Assembly (NCBI GenBank): GCA_033764775.1
Contig: JANRIQ010000031.1
Span: 1-64,000, forward strand
DNA from: JAWXCE01 sp033764775
GTDB taxonomy: Bacteria; Pseudomonadota; Alphaproteobacteria; Rhizobiales; Rhodomicrobiaceae
Direction: 5' to 3'
Length of the DNA stretch: 64,000 nt
In this document: in pieces, positions 1 through 9,755 of the stretch
Layout of the letters: each line of letters starts with the position of its first letter
Position numbering within the stretch: the stretch's first letter is position 1
Position numbers and translations under genes: made by a program
Notes under the pieces: generated by a model
Databases searched by the model: none
The model's input: the letters and a program-made list of their open reading frames with translations, nothing else
What the model was told of the DNA's origin: nothing

Positions 1-1599
<1,599 letters not shown>

Positions 1600-1667
1600 G
1601 ATCGCCTCCGTTGCCGCTGGATGACGGGCCGCGGATCAACGCGGCCCGCGATTTTGCATCTCGGCGT

Positions 1668-2579
1668 TTATGCGGTCGCCCGGCGTTGAGCGCCGCGGCC
1701 GGCGAGAACCTGCGCGACCGTCGCGCCCAGTTCGGCGGGCGAGGGGGCGACCGCAAGTCCGAAAGAGCGCATGATCTCGGCCTTTTCGCCCGCGCTGTCG
1801 CCGCTCGCGGAGATGATGGCGCCGGCGTGGCCCATCCGTCTGCCCTTCGGCGCGGTAAGGCCAGCGACATAGCCAATCACGGGCTTTGTCATGTTCTTGG
1901 ATATCCACTCGGCCGCCTCGGCCTCCTGCGGGCCGCCGATCTCGCCGATCATCATCACGGCTTCGGTTTCCGGATCCTGTTCGAACAGGATGAGATGGTC
2001 GAGGAAGGACGATCCGTTGATCGGGTCGCCGCCGATGCCGACGCTGGTCGAGACGCCGATGCCGAGTTCTTTCATTTGCGAGGCGGCTTCATAGCCGAGC
2101 GTGCCCGAGCGCGAGACGATGCCGACGCTCCCGCGCATGTAGATGTGGCCTGGCATGATGCCGAGCATGGCCTTGCCGGGCGAGATGACGCCGGCGCCGT
2201 TCGGCCCGACAAGCCGGGTGCGGCGTTCGCGCGGGTACCGCATCAGGTAGCGCTTCACGCGCATCATGTCCTGCGCGGGGATGCCGTCGGTGATGGAGAC
2301 GACAAGCCGGATGCCCGCGTCCGCCGCCTCCATGATCGCATCGGCGCAGAAGGCGGGGGCGACGAAGGTGATGGAGGCGGTCGCCCCGGTTTCACGCACC
2401 GCGTCTTTGACGGTGTTGAACACCGGCTTGCCGAGATGCTTTTGCCCGCCTTTGCCCGGCGTCACGCCGCCGACGACATTGGTGCCGTACTCGATCATCT
2501 CCTTGGCGTGGAACGTACCCTTGTCCCCGGTGAAGCCTTGGATGATGACGCGCGTCGTTTCGTCCAACAGAATGCTCAT
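1668..2579 (-). CDS. mtkB: Malate-CoA ligase (malate thiokinase) alpha subunit
   Basis: 303 residues, homologous to succinyl-CoA synthetase alpha. With MtkA it makes malyl-CoA from malate, CoA and ATP in the serine cycle. The N-terminal CoA-binding fold shows GFTGDKGTFHAKEMIEYG, the middle shows the GPNGAGVISPGKAMLGIMPG segment, and the phosphorylated active-site histidine is His251 in RRMGHAGAIISASG. The assignment to malate rather than succinate rests on context: it sits between mtkA and ppc and opposite sga-hprA, the serine-cycle arrangement. It starts 24 bases after mtkA with a purine-rich GGGAG upstream. Confidence 0.92.
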   Translation of the reverse strand: MSILLDETTRVIIQGFTGDKGTFHAKEMIEYGTNVVGGVTPGKGGQKHLGKPVFNTVKDAVRETGATASITFVAPAFCADAIMEAADAGIRLVVSITDGIPAQDMMRVKRYLMRYPRERRTRLVGPNGAGVISPGKAMLGIMPGHIYMRGSVGIVSRSGTLGYEAASQMKELGIGVSTSVGIGGDPINGSSFLDHLILFEQDPETEAVMMIGEIGGPQEAEAAEWISKNMTKPVIGYVAGLTAPKGRRMGHAGAIISASGDSAGEKAEIMRSFGLAVAPSPAELGATVAQVLAGRGAQRRATA

Positions 2580-2603
2580 ATGCGTTCGCTCCCGGAGTTA
2601 TCG

Positions 2604-3788
2604 TTACGCGGCTTGCGCGCTTGTTGCGGATTTGGCGGCGTCGACGGCTTTGGCGGCCGCCTCCGACAGCGTGTTGGCGGAGATGATGGGCAGCCCGCTT
2701 TCGGCAATGATCTTGCGGCCGGCCTCCACGTTCGTGCCGGACAGGCGCACGACCAGCGGCACGTTCACGTCAACCTCCTGGAACGCCTTCACCACCCCTT
2801 GCGCGATCCAGTCGCAGCGGTTGATGCCCGCGAACACGTTGACCAGCATCGCTTTCACGTTTTTGTCCGACAGCACGAGTTTGAACGCCGCTGCGACGCG
2901 TTCCGGCGAGGCGCCGCCGCCGATGTCGAGGAAGTTGGCCGGGTTGCCGCCGGCGAACTTGATCATGTCCATGGTGGCCATGGCGAGGCCAGCGCCGTTG
3001 ACGATGCAGCCGATGTCGCCGTCGAGGCCCACATAGTTCAGATTGTGCTCGGCCGCCTGGACCTCGCGCGGGTCGGACTGCGAGTGGTCGCGCATGGCGG
3101 ATACGGCGCCGCGGCGGAACAAGGCGTTGTCGTCGAACGACATTTTCGCGTCGAGCGCGATGACGCGGTCATCTTTCGTCACCACAAGCGGGTTGATCTC
3201 AACCATGGTCGCGTCCAGGTCGCGGAAGGCGCGGTAGGCGCCCATGATGACCGAGACGGCGCGGGCGACCTGCTTGATGTTCAGCCCCAGGCCGAACGCG
3301 ATCTCGCGCGCTTCGAACTGCTGCAGACCGACGGCCGGCTCGACCGAAACCTGGATCAACGCGTCCGGATGTTCGCGGGCGATTTCCTCGATGTCCATGC
3401 CGCCGAACTTGGAGGCGATGACGCGCACCCGCTCGATTTTCCGGTCGAGCACGAAGCCCAGATACAGCTCTTTCTCGAACGGCTCGGCCACCTCCACATA
3501 AACCCGGTGGCAGATCTTGCCCTCGGGCCCCGTCTGGTTGGTGACGAAGGTTTTGCCGAGCATCTCGCGGGCCGCCTCGCGTACCTCGTTGTAGGTGCGG
3601 CAGAGCTTGACGCCGCCCGCCTTGCCGCGGCCGCCCGAATGAATTTGCGCCTTCACGGCCCAGTGCCAGCCGCCCAGTTCGGTCGCGCTGTAGACAGCCT
3701 GATCGGCGCTGTACGCCACGGCGCCGCGGGGCACGGCGACGCCAAAATTGCCGAGCAGCTCTTTCGCTTGATATTCATGAATATCCAT
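2604..3788 (-). CDS. mtkA: Malate-CoA ligase (malate thiokinase) beta subunit
   Basis: 394 residues, an ATP-grasp protein of the SucC family and partner of MtkB. The start MDIHEYQAKELLGNFGV is the standard beginning of the family and has GGAGG eight bases upstream; a longer open frame reaching position 3935 has no support. Recognisable segments are VKAQIHSGGRGKAGGVKLC (nucleotide-binding loop), MVEINPLVVTK (metal-binding region), GCIVNGAGLAMATMDMIK and the glycine-rich DIGGGA segment. First gene of an mtkA-mtkB-ppc operon transcribed away from sga. Confidence 0.93.
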   Translation of the reverse strand: MDIHEYQAKELLGNFGVAVPRGAVAYSADQAVYSATELGGWHWAVKAQIHSGGRGKAGGVKLCRTYNEVREAAREMLGKTFVTNQTGPEGKICHRVYVEVAEPFEKELYLGFVLDRKIERVRVIASKFGGMDIEEIAREHPDALIQVSVEPAVGLQQFEAREIAFGLGLNIKQVARAVSVIMGAYRAFRDLDATMVEINPLVVTKDDRVIALDAKMSFDDNALFRRGAVSAMRDHSQSDPREVQAAEHNLNYVGLDGDIGCIVNGAGLAMATMDMIKFAGGNPANFLDIGGGASPERVAAAFKLVLSDKNVKAMLVNVFAGINRCDWIAQGVVKAFQEVDVNVPLVVRLSGTNVEAGRKIIAESGLPIISANTLSEAAAKAVDAAKSATSAQAA

Positions 3789-3925
3789 GGGTCGGTCCTC
3801 CACAATGCGGGATGCCCCGGCTGTCGCGGCGCTTCTCCCAGACATGGCCAATGGCCGGTTCTCGCCGGCGATCCGTCGTCTGAAGGAACAAAGGCCGGTA
3901 CGCGCTAAAGTCTGCCTGCTTTTGA

Positions 3926-3954
3926 GGTTTAGCACAATTTAACAATTCAAAACC
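3926..3954. promoter_or_regulatory. Imperfect 29-bp dyad in the divergent mtkA/sga promoter region
   Basis: The 316-base stretch 3789-4104 separates two divergent serine-cycle operons and holds no gene. Within it is an AT-rich imperfect inverted repeat: GGTTT then AATT on the left, AATT then AAACC on the right, centred near 3940. A further GC-rich inverted repeat, GCGCAG with CTGCGC, lies at about 3973-3993. LysR-type regulators such as QscR control serine-cycle genes in Methylobacterium and bind T-N11-A dyads. That this dyad is such a site is inference. Confidence 0.35.
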
Positions 3955-4104
3955 GCCAATTAAGTCTTTGCGGCGCAGCAATTGCGGCTGCGCGAGGCGC
4001 CGTCCCGCGCAGCGGAAAGACTTGGAACGGCGCTTGCAAAACGCCGGCGGCTGGAAACAATATGGAAAGCAGTTCCACGATCCAAAATTCATGGAGGCTT
4101 CACC

Positions 4105-5343
4105 ATGCCCGGCCGTCATTTCCTGTTCGTTCCCGGACCGACCAACGTGCCCGAGCGCGTGACGCGCGCCATGATGGTGGGCATGGAGGATCACCGATCC
4201 TCGAAGTTCCCTCAGCTTACCCTGCCGCTGTTCGAAGATCTCAAAAAAATCTTCAAAACGACCGACGGTCAGGCGTTCATCTTTCCCTCCTCCGGCACCG
4301 GCGCCTGGGAGGCCTGCCTGTGCAACACGCTGTCGCCGGGCGACAAGGTGCTCGCCTCGCGCTTCGGCCAGTTCAGCCACCTCTGGATCGACATGGCGCA
4401 ACGGCTCGGCCTCGACGTGCAAATTCTCGAGGAGGAGTGGGGCACAGGCGTGCACCCGGACCACGTGGAAAGCGCGCTGCGCGCTGATAGCTCGCACCAG
4501 ATCAAGGCGGTGCTGTGCGTCCAGAACGAGACCGCGACCGGCGTGACCAGCGACATCGGCGCCGTGCGCAAGGCCATGGATGGGGCCGGCCACCCGGCGC
4601 TGCTCATGGTCGACGGCGTGTCCTCCATCGCCAACATCGACTTCCGCATGGACGAATGGCGGGTCGACTGCGCCATCACCGGCTCTCAGAAAGGCCTCAT
4701 GCTGCCCGCGGGCCTCGGCATCGCCTGCGTCAGCCCGCGCGCGCTCGAAGCGCACAAGACGGCGCAACTTCGGCGCGTGTACTTCGACTTCGCCGATATG
4801 ATCAAAACGAACGCGACCGGCTATTTCCCCTACACGCCCGCGCTGCCTATGCTCTACGGCCTGCGTGAGGCGCTCAACATGCTATTCGAGGAGCGTCTGG
4901 AGAAGGTGTTCGAGCGGCATAACGTGCTCGCCTCCGGCGTGCGCGCGGCGGTGAAAGCCTGGGGCTTCGAGCTGTGCGCGAAAGGGCCGGAATGGCATTC
5001 GGACACGGTCTCGGCCATCATGGTGCCGCCGGGCTTTAACGGCGCGGACGTGATCGACATCGCCTTCCGCCGCTACAACCTAGCGCTCGGCGCAGGCCTT
5101 TCCAAAGTCTCGGGCAAGCTGTTCCGCATTGGTCACCTCGGCGACCTGAACGATCTCATGGTGCTCGGGGCCATCGCGGGCGCGGAGATGGCGATGCGCG
5201 ACGTGGGCATTGACGTCGTGCTGGGAAGCGGCGTCGGCGCGGCGCAGGCGCACTTCCGCTCCACCATCATGGCGAAAAACAAACGGCCGACCGCGCAGGA
5301 GCGCTTCGCCGAGAACCACGCGGACGGCGTCGTCAACGACTGA
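4105..5343 (+). CDS. sga: Serine-glyoxylate aminotransferase
   Basis: 412 residues, class V PLP-dependent aminotransferase that converts serine and glyoxylate to hydroxypyruvate and glycine in the serine cycle. It begins MPGRHFLFVPGPTNVPERV, a family hallmark, and GGAGG lies seven bases before the ATG; an in-frame extension to 3982 lacks these. The PLP-binding lysine is Lys196 in ITGSQKGLMLPAGLG, and Asp170 in MVDGVSSI fits the pyridine-binding aspartate. It is the first gene of the plus-strand operon with hprA, divergent from mtkA. Confidence 0.95.
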   Translation: MPGRHFLFVPGPTNVPERVTRAMMVGMEDHRSSKFPQLTLPLFEDLKKIFKTTDGQAFIFPSSGTGAWEACLCNTLSPGDKVLASRFGQFSHLWIDMAQRLGLDVQILEEEWGTGVHPDHVESALRADSSHQIKAVLCVQNETATGVTSDIGAVRKAMDGAGHPALLMVDGVSSIANIDFRMDEWRVDCAITGSQKGLMLPAGLGIACVSPRALEAHKTAQLRRVYFDFADMIKTNATGYFPYTPALPMLYGLREALNMLFEERLEKVFERHNVLASGVRAAVKAWGFELCAKGPEWHSDTVSAIMVPPGFNGADVIDIAFRRYNLALGAGLSKVSGKLFRIGHLGDLNDLMVLGAIAGAEMAMRDVGIDVVLGSGVGAAQAHFRSTIMAKNKRPTAQERFAENHADGVVND

Positions 5344-5366
5344 TCGCCAAAGCCTTGCCGAACGCC

Positions 5367-5395
5367 GCCGCGCCGCTATGATGGCGCGGCTTTTT
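5367..5395 (+). terminator. Intrinsic terminator between sga and hprA
   Basis: A perfect 8-bp stem, GCCGCGCC (5367-5374) with GGCGCGGC (5383-5390), an 8-base loop and then TTTTT (5391-5395). This is a textbook Rho-independent terminator on the plus strand. It ends 27 bases before the hprA start, so it should reduce or separate hprA transcription from sga. Confidence 0.8.
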
Positions 5396-5422
5396 CATGC
5401 AAAAACATTGAGGGAAACGCCC

Positions 5423-6364
5423 GTGCAGCACTCCGTCGTCTTTCTCGACCGCTCCACCCTGGACGCAAATGTCCGCCCATTCAACTTCCCAGCGGCCTAT
5501 AAGGAATACGACAAGACGAGCGCGGAGCAGGTGGTGGAGCGGCTGCAAGGTGCGACCATCGCCATCTCCAACAAGGTGCCGATGCGCGAGGGGGCGCTGT
5601 CGCAATTGCCTGACCTGAAAATGATCGCCGTCGCGGCGACCGGCACGGACAATATCGACAAAGCCTACTGCAAATCGCGCGGCATCGTCGTCTCGAACAT
5701 TCGCAACTACGCCTTCAACACGGTGCCCGAGCACGTCTTCGCGCTCGCCTTCGCGCTGCGCCGCCGCATCACCGCCTACCACGACGACGTGCGCAACGGT
5801 AAGTGGCAGCAGGCCGAGCAGTTCTGCTTCTTCGACCACCCGATCCGCGACATGCGCGGCTCGACGCTCGGCATCATCGGCTACGGCGCCATCGGCAAGT
5901 CGCTCGCCGAGACCGCGCGCGCCTTTGGCATGAAGGTTCTGGCGTATGACGCCTTCCCGCAGGACGGCCTGACCGACCTCGACACGCTTCTGCGCGAGAG
6001 CGACATCATCACGCTGCACATTCCGCTGACGCCTGAGACGCGAAACTTCATCGGCGCCGAGCGGCTGCGAATGATGAAACCGGACGCGATCCTCATCAAC
6101 ACTGGGCGCGGCGGGCTGGTGGACGAGGCCGCGCTCGCCGAGGCGCTGACGACCGGCGTGATCGGCGGCGCGGGCTTCGACGTGCTGACTGTCGAACCGC
6201 CAAAGCAGGGCAACATACTGCTCGATCTGCGACTGCCGAACCTCATCATCACGCCGCATGTCGCCTGGGCGAGCAAGGAGGCGATGCAGATTTTGGCCGA
6301 TCAGCTCGTGGACAACATCGAGGCGTTCGCGGCGGGTAGCCCGCGTAATGTGGTCGAGGCCTAG
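5423..6364 (+). CDS. hprA: Hydroxypyruvate reductase (D-2-hydroxyacid dehydrogenase)
   Basis: 313 residues, the NADH-dependent reductase that turns hydroxypyruvate into glycerate in the serine cycle. The sequence closely follows methylotroph HprA: AVAATGTDNIDKAYCKSRGI, SNIRNYAFNTVPEHV, and the C-terminal ending in NVVEA. The Rossmann motif GYGAIG is at 153-158 and the catalytic set is Arg229, Glu258 and His279. I place the start at GTG 5423 because GAGGG lies eight bases upstream and the resulting N-terminus, MQHSVVFLDR, matches the family; a longer frame from 5210 would overlap sga. An intrinsic terminator lies just upstream. Confidence 0.94.
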   Translation: MQHSVVFLDRSTLDANVRPFNFPAAYKEYDKTSAEQVVERLQGATIAISNKVPMREGALSQLPDLKMIAVAATGTDNIDKAYCKSRGIVVSNIRNYAFNTVPEHVFALAFALRRRITAYHDDVRNGKWQQAEQFCFFDHPIRDMRGSTLGIIGYGAIGKSLAETARAFGMKVLAYDAFPQDGLTDLDTLLRESDIITLHIPLTPETRNFIGAERLRMMKPDAILINTGRGGLVDEAALAEALTTGVIGGAGFDVLTVEPPKQGNILLDLRLPNLIITPHVAWASKEAMQILADQLVDNIEAFAAGSPRNVVEA

Positions 6365-6370
6365 CCGGCG

Positions 6371-6745
6371 CTAGGTCCAGTACGGGTCGGCGCCGTAGTA
6401 GGAGTAGCCCTGCTGCTCGCTCTCCCGGTTCAGCCAGCCGTCGTCGCTAAACTCGGGCGCGTCGCGCAACTGCTGCTCGGTCACGCCGGTGATGTAGCCT
6501 TCAAACTCCGCGTCGTATTTGAGCGCCGGCCAGGGCACCGGATAATGGCTGTGGCCGAAGCCCAGAAAGCCGCCGAAACTTACGACCGCGTAACTGATCT
6601 TGCCGCTGAGCGCGTCGATCATCAGACGGTCGATTTGGCCGATGCGCTCGCGATCGGCCCCGTAAACGGCGGCGCCGTGCACGTCCGCGCTCGAAATCAA
6701 GCCGCTGTTTGCGTGAATGGTCGCGTGCGCCAAAGAATCCTCCAT
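6371..6745 (-). CDS. PRC-barrel domain protein
   Basis: 124 residues. Residues 15-95 read as a PRC-barrel: GLISSADVHGAAVYGADRER, then IGQIDRLMIDALSGKISYAV and VPWPALKYD. These small domains occur in photosynthetic reaction-centre H subunits, RimM and many stress-related soluble proteins of alphaproteobacteria; the specific role is not known. The stop lies 6 bases past the convergent hprA stop. No signal peptide. The tail is Tyr-rich (GYSYYGADPYW). Confidence 0.75.
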   Translation of the reverse strand: MEDSLAHATIHANSGLISSADVHGAAVYGADRERIGQIDRLMIDALSGKISYAVVSFGGFLGFGHSHYPVPWPALKYDAEFEGYITGVTEQQLRDAPEFSDDGWLNRESEQQGYSYYGADPYWT

Positions 6746-6786
6746 GGGTTGCTGAGGAAAACCGGCGCCGCTCTCTTTTGGTTCCG

Positions 6787-7287
6787 CTAGGGCGTTTGGC
6801 GATACATGTCGCCCGCGCAGTTGAGATAGGCGGCGCGCACGCTCTGCGGCAGCGGGCCTTTCACGCGGATGACGGCGCCGCCGGCGCGAAGCTCCGCTCC
6901 CGCGACCATGAAGCGCTGGATGACGAACCCGGTTTCCTCACCTTTCAGCGTGAGCGTCGGGCCCCGCTCGGTCTCGATGGTCTGAAACGCCGCGGTTTCG
7001 AAGCCGGGGATGTTGATCGCAAGAGCGCCAGAAACGGGCTGGCCGTCCGCACGGGTGGCCGAAATGAACAGCGCAGCCGCGCCCGGCGTCCGCTCCAGCG
7101 CGAAGCGGATCGTGAGTCCCGCCGCTGGCTCGCCGATGGTGAGGCCGCACGCGGCGATGCGATCCCCGCTCAGCTCCGCGAGCGGCGAGACCTCCCCGGC
7201 CGCCGCGCCGCTCGCAAGCATGGCGACGCCCGCAGCGATCAAGACGCGCGTTGCAAATGTCCGCCGGAGTGGGCGCAAACCGATCAC
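6787..7287 (-). CDS. Putative exported protein of unknown function
   Basis: 166 residues from a GTG start. A basic N-terminus and hydrophobic core (TRVLIAAGVAMLASGAAAG) look like a Sec signal peptide with cleavage near residue 31. The mature part is rich in beta-type sequence and has two cysteines (IAACGLTIG and YLNCAGDMY) that could form a disulfide. I do not recognise the family. It starts only 9 bases after the stop of the hemoglobin receptor gene, so it is probably co-transcribed and may be an accessory of heme uptake; this is inferred from position only. Confidence 0.6.
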   Translation of the reverse strand: MIGLRPLRRTFATRVLIAAGVAMLASGAAAGEVSPLAELSGDRIAACGLTIGEPAAGLTIRFALERTPGAAALFISATRADGQPVSGALAINIPGFETAAFQTIETERGPTLTLKGEETGFVIQRFMVAGAELRAGGAVIRVKGPLPQSVRAAYLNCAGDMYRQTP

Positions 7288-7296
7288 CGTGAAAGC

Positions 7297-9468
7297 CTAC
7301 CATTTCGTCGTCCAGGTCAGCGCCGCCTTGTAGTTGAGGCCCTCCTCGAAGACGTTCGCCGCGATAAGTTCATACGCCTCGTCTGTAATGTTGTCGACGC
7401 CGAGGTCAAGCCGGAAGCCTTTCAGTGGGCCGTCCGCCGGTTCGATGACGGCGTAAACATCGACGAGATTATAGGCGCCGCGCACCTCGGACGGGTCGTT
7501 CACCTTGTCGAACTCGTCGGCGAAGGTGAGCCTTGCGCCGAACCGCGACCAGATTTCGGGCAGCTTCACCCCTGCATCGAGGATAACCCGGTCGGCGTAA
7601 AGGCTCCCGAGGAACAGGCCGGTGTCTTTGTCTTTGCCGTCTATGGTCTGATAGGAAGCGCCGGCGAAAAAGCGCGACGAGTCATAACGCAGCTCGATTT
7701 CTACGCCGTCCAGCTCCGCGTCCTTGTTGTTGAACTGGCTGAAGCAGCGCGCCTGGTTGGACGGCGCGGCGGTGAACGGCGGAACTGGGCCGGGCGGGTC
7801 GATGATGGTGGCGAAGCAGCCGTCGGCGACCACGTCGAGGTCGATGAAGTTCGTCGCGTCGGTCGTCCAGTAGGATCCCTTGATGGTCAGCCGGTCGCCC
7901 GGTTGCGCCACGTCCTTGAAGTCGAAGCCGAGGCCGCCCTCCGCCGTCATGCCCTCCTGCGGCCGCAGCGCCGGGTTCGACAGGAAGATGTTGTTGAGCG
8001 GCACGAGCGTCGTCGTTGGCCCGGCGTTGACGACCGGCAGCCGGAAATGCGTCCCTTGCGCATAAAGCTCGGTGTAGGACGGCGCGCGGAAGGCCTCGCC
8101 GTAATTGCCGAACACCAGCAGCCACGGCACGGGCTTGTAGGATGCGCCAATTTTGGGCGAGATCGCCTGATCCTTGAAATCCTCGAAATCCTCCGTGTCG
8201 TTGTAGTTGTTCTCGAAGCCGTCCCAGCGAACGCCTGGCAGCAAGGTGAACTCGCCTGGCAGGCCGGCGGGCTGATTGATTTTCAGTTCGGCTTGGACGA
8301 AAGCGCCGTAGAATGTGGATTTGGCGTCGGGCACGTTTTTCGGTTGCGGCGTCCCGTTGGCGAGGGGAACGGGGTCGTTGTCTGTTCCCGTTTGATCGTC
8401 CACGTAATACTCAGCGCCGTAGGTGAGCGTCAGCTTCGTCGCCTCGTCAATCGTGAAGCGCGAACGATTGTCGATGTTGACGCCCGTCGTCTCCACCTCC
8501 CGCGCGGTGAAGCGGGGGGAGGTGGTGTCGTCCTCCTCGTTCACATTGCGGGAGAAGTAGACCAGCAGGTTGGCGTCGATCAGCGGGTTGCCCGTCGGCG
8601 CGTAGGACAGTTTGCCATAAACGGAATCGCTCTCGACGAACCGGTTTACGTCGGGGTTCGGGTTTACATCGCCTGGATCGCTGACATTGTTGCCCTGTGG
8701 GTTGTTCGGGTTCACGGCGTCGTTCTGGTAACGCGTCCAGGCGGCCGTGAGTTTGAGGTCGGACGCGAGCCGCACCGTGCCTTTCAACAACGAGGCGGTG
8801 ATCTCCTCCTCATTCGGCAGGCTGAAGCCGCCGCCCAGGTCGATGTCGCCGGACTCGCGATAGGTAACGCTCGCCACCACGTCGAACACGCCGTCCTTGC
8901 TGCGCGCGAAGGCAGTGCTGGTGTAGGCCATTTCGTCGTTCACGCTCTGATAACCGAGCTTGAAGCGCGCGCCCATGGTCTCGCCGTCGGCCAGGAAATC
9001 TGCCGCATCGACCGTCGTCAGCGCGATCACCCCGCCAAGCGCGCCCGAACCGTAGAGCGAGGAGATCGGGCCTTTCACCACCTCCACTGTTTTCAGCAGA
9101 TCGGGGTCGATGAAAACGCGGCCGTCATGCCCGGAGATGAAGCTCTGGCGCACGCCGTCCACGAGGACAAGGATGTCCTCCTCGCGAAAGCCGCGGATGG
9201 TGGGAGCTTGACCGGAGCTGCGCGGGCCGCCGTCCACGAACACGCCCGGCACGGTTTTGAGCACGTCGCCAAGCGTGTTGGCCTGATCTTTCTGAATGTC
9301 CTCTCGCGCCACCACCGACACTTGCCCCGGGTATTCGAACGCCGAGATCGGGTTCAACGTGGCGAAAATCGAGATTGGGTCGAGCAGCGTCGGCTCTTCG
9401 GCGCGCAACGCGGACGACAACGACAGCAAAGCGCACAGCGGTGCGCCCACTCTTAAAGCAAACCCCAT
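7297..9468 (-). CDS. hmuR: TonB-dependent hemoglobin/heme outer-membrane receptor
   Basis: 723 residues. A signal peptide of about 27 residues is followed by a plug domain (about 35-150, with TIRGFREEDILVLVDGVRQ and VVKGPISSLYGSGALGGVI) and a 22-strand barrel ending in an aromatic residue (TWTTKW). The hemoglobin-receptor boxes FRAP (GEAFRAPSYTELY) and an NPNL-like box (LSNPALRP) are present, which points to heme or hemoproteins rather than siderophores. The ATG at 9468 is preceded by GGGGGA; a TTG at 9483 would lengthen it by five residues. It is divergent from the hmuSTUV operon. No TonB or ExbBD gene is in the window. Confidence 0.88.
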   Translation of the reverse strand: MGFALRVGAPLCALLSLSSALRAEEPTLLDPISIFATLNPISAFEYPGQVSVVAREDIQKDQANTLGDVLKTVPGVFVDGGPRSSGQAPTIRGFREEDILVLVDGVRQSFISGHDGRVFIDPDLLKTVEVVKGPISSLYGSGALGGVIALTTVDAADFLADGETMGARFKLGYQSVNDEMAYTSTAFARSKDGVFDVVASVTYRESGDIDLGGGFSLPNEEEITASLLKGTVRLASDLKLTAAWTRYQNDAVNPNNPQGNNVSDPGDVNPNPDVNRFVESDSVYGKLSYAPTGNPLIDANLLVYFSRNVNEEDDTTSPRFTAREVETTGVNIDNRSRFTIDEATKLTLTYGAEYYVDDQTGTDNDPVPLANGTPQPKNVPDAKSTFYGAFVQAELKINQPAGLPGEFTLLPGVRWDGFENNYNDTEDFEDFKDQAISPKIGASYKPVPWLLVFGNYGEAFRAPSYTELYAQGTHFRLPVVNAGPTTTLVPLNNIFLSNPALRPQEGMTAEGGLGFDFKDVAQPGDRLTIKGSYWTTDATNFIDLDVVADGCFATIIDPPGPVPPFTAAPSNQARCFSQFNNKDAELDGVEIELRYDSSRFFAGASYQTIDGKDKDTGLFLGSLYADRVILDAGVKLPEIWSRFGARLTFADEFDKVNDPSEVRGAYNLVDVYAVIEPADGPLKGFRLDLGVDNITDEAYELIAANVFEEGLNYKAALTWTTKW

Positions 9469-9755
9469 GACATCCCCCGGCAATAGCGGCTCGCCCGCCG
9501 CGACTGATCAATGCGCGCGGCTTCATAATGTTTGTGAAAAACTCTCAAACACTCTGCAAGACGCCGTATCGGGATCGAAAATGAAGGAGGTCCGCCGGCA
9601 ACGCACGTGCAAAGTGGTCATCACTGATTTTCAGGAAATCTGAATGCGATTTGTTGTGTGGGGCGATTTTATATTGATGAACAATTTGCATATCTCTCCT
9701 CGCAGCGCGTGGTTTATTAAGAGCGAGACATGCGCCGAACTCAAGGAGAGGCCCG
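9469..9755. promoter_or_regulatory. Divergent hmuR / hmuSTUV intergenic region
   Basis: 287 bases without a gene, AT-rich relative to its surroundings between 9600 and 9720, and expected to carry both promoters. A TATATT at 9670-9675 could be a -10 element for hmuS. A loose ATG...CAT dyad around 9675-9692 recalls a Fur-type box but is not convincing, and I do not see a clear Irr or RirA box. Confidence 0.3.

Noticed and set aside
1611..3908. 765-codon plus-strand open frame
   Set aside because: Antisense to mtkA and mtkB, whose protein sequences match known families throughout; the frame is open only because of high GC.
6709..9456. 915-codon plus-strand open frame
   Set aside because: Antisense to the TonB receptor and its neighbours; Arg/Asp-rich composition typical of antisense frames and no domain.
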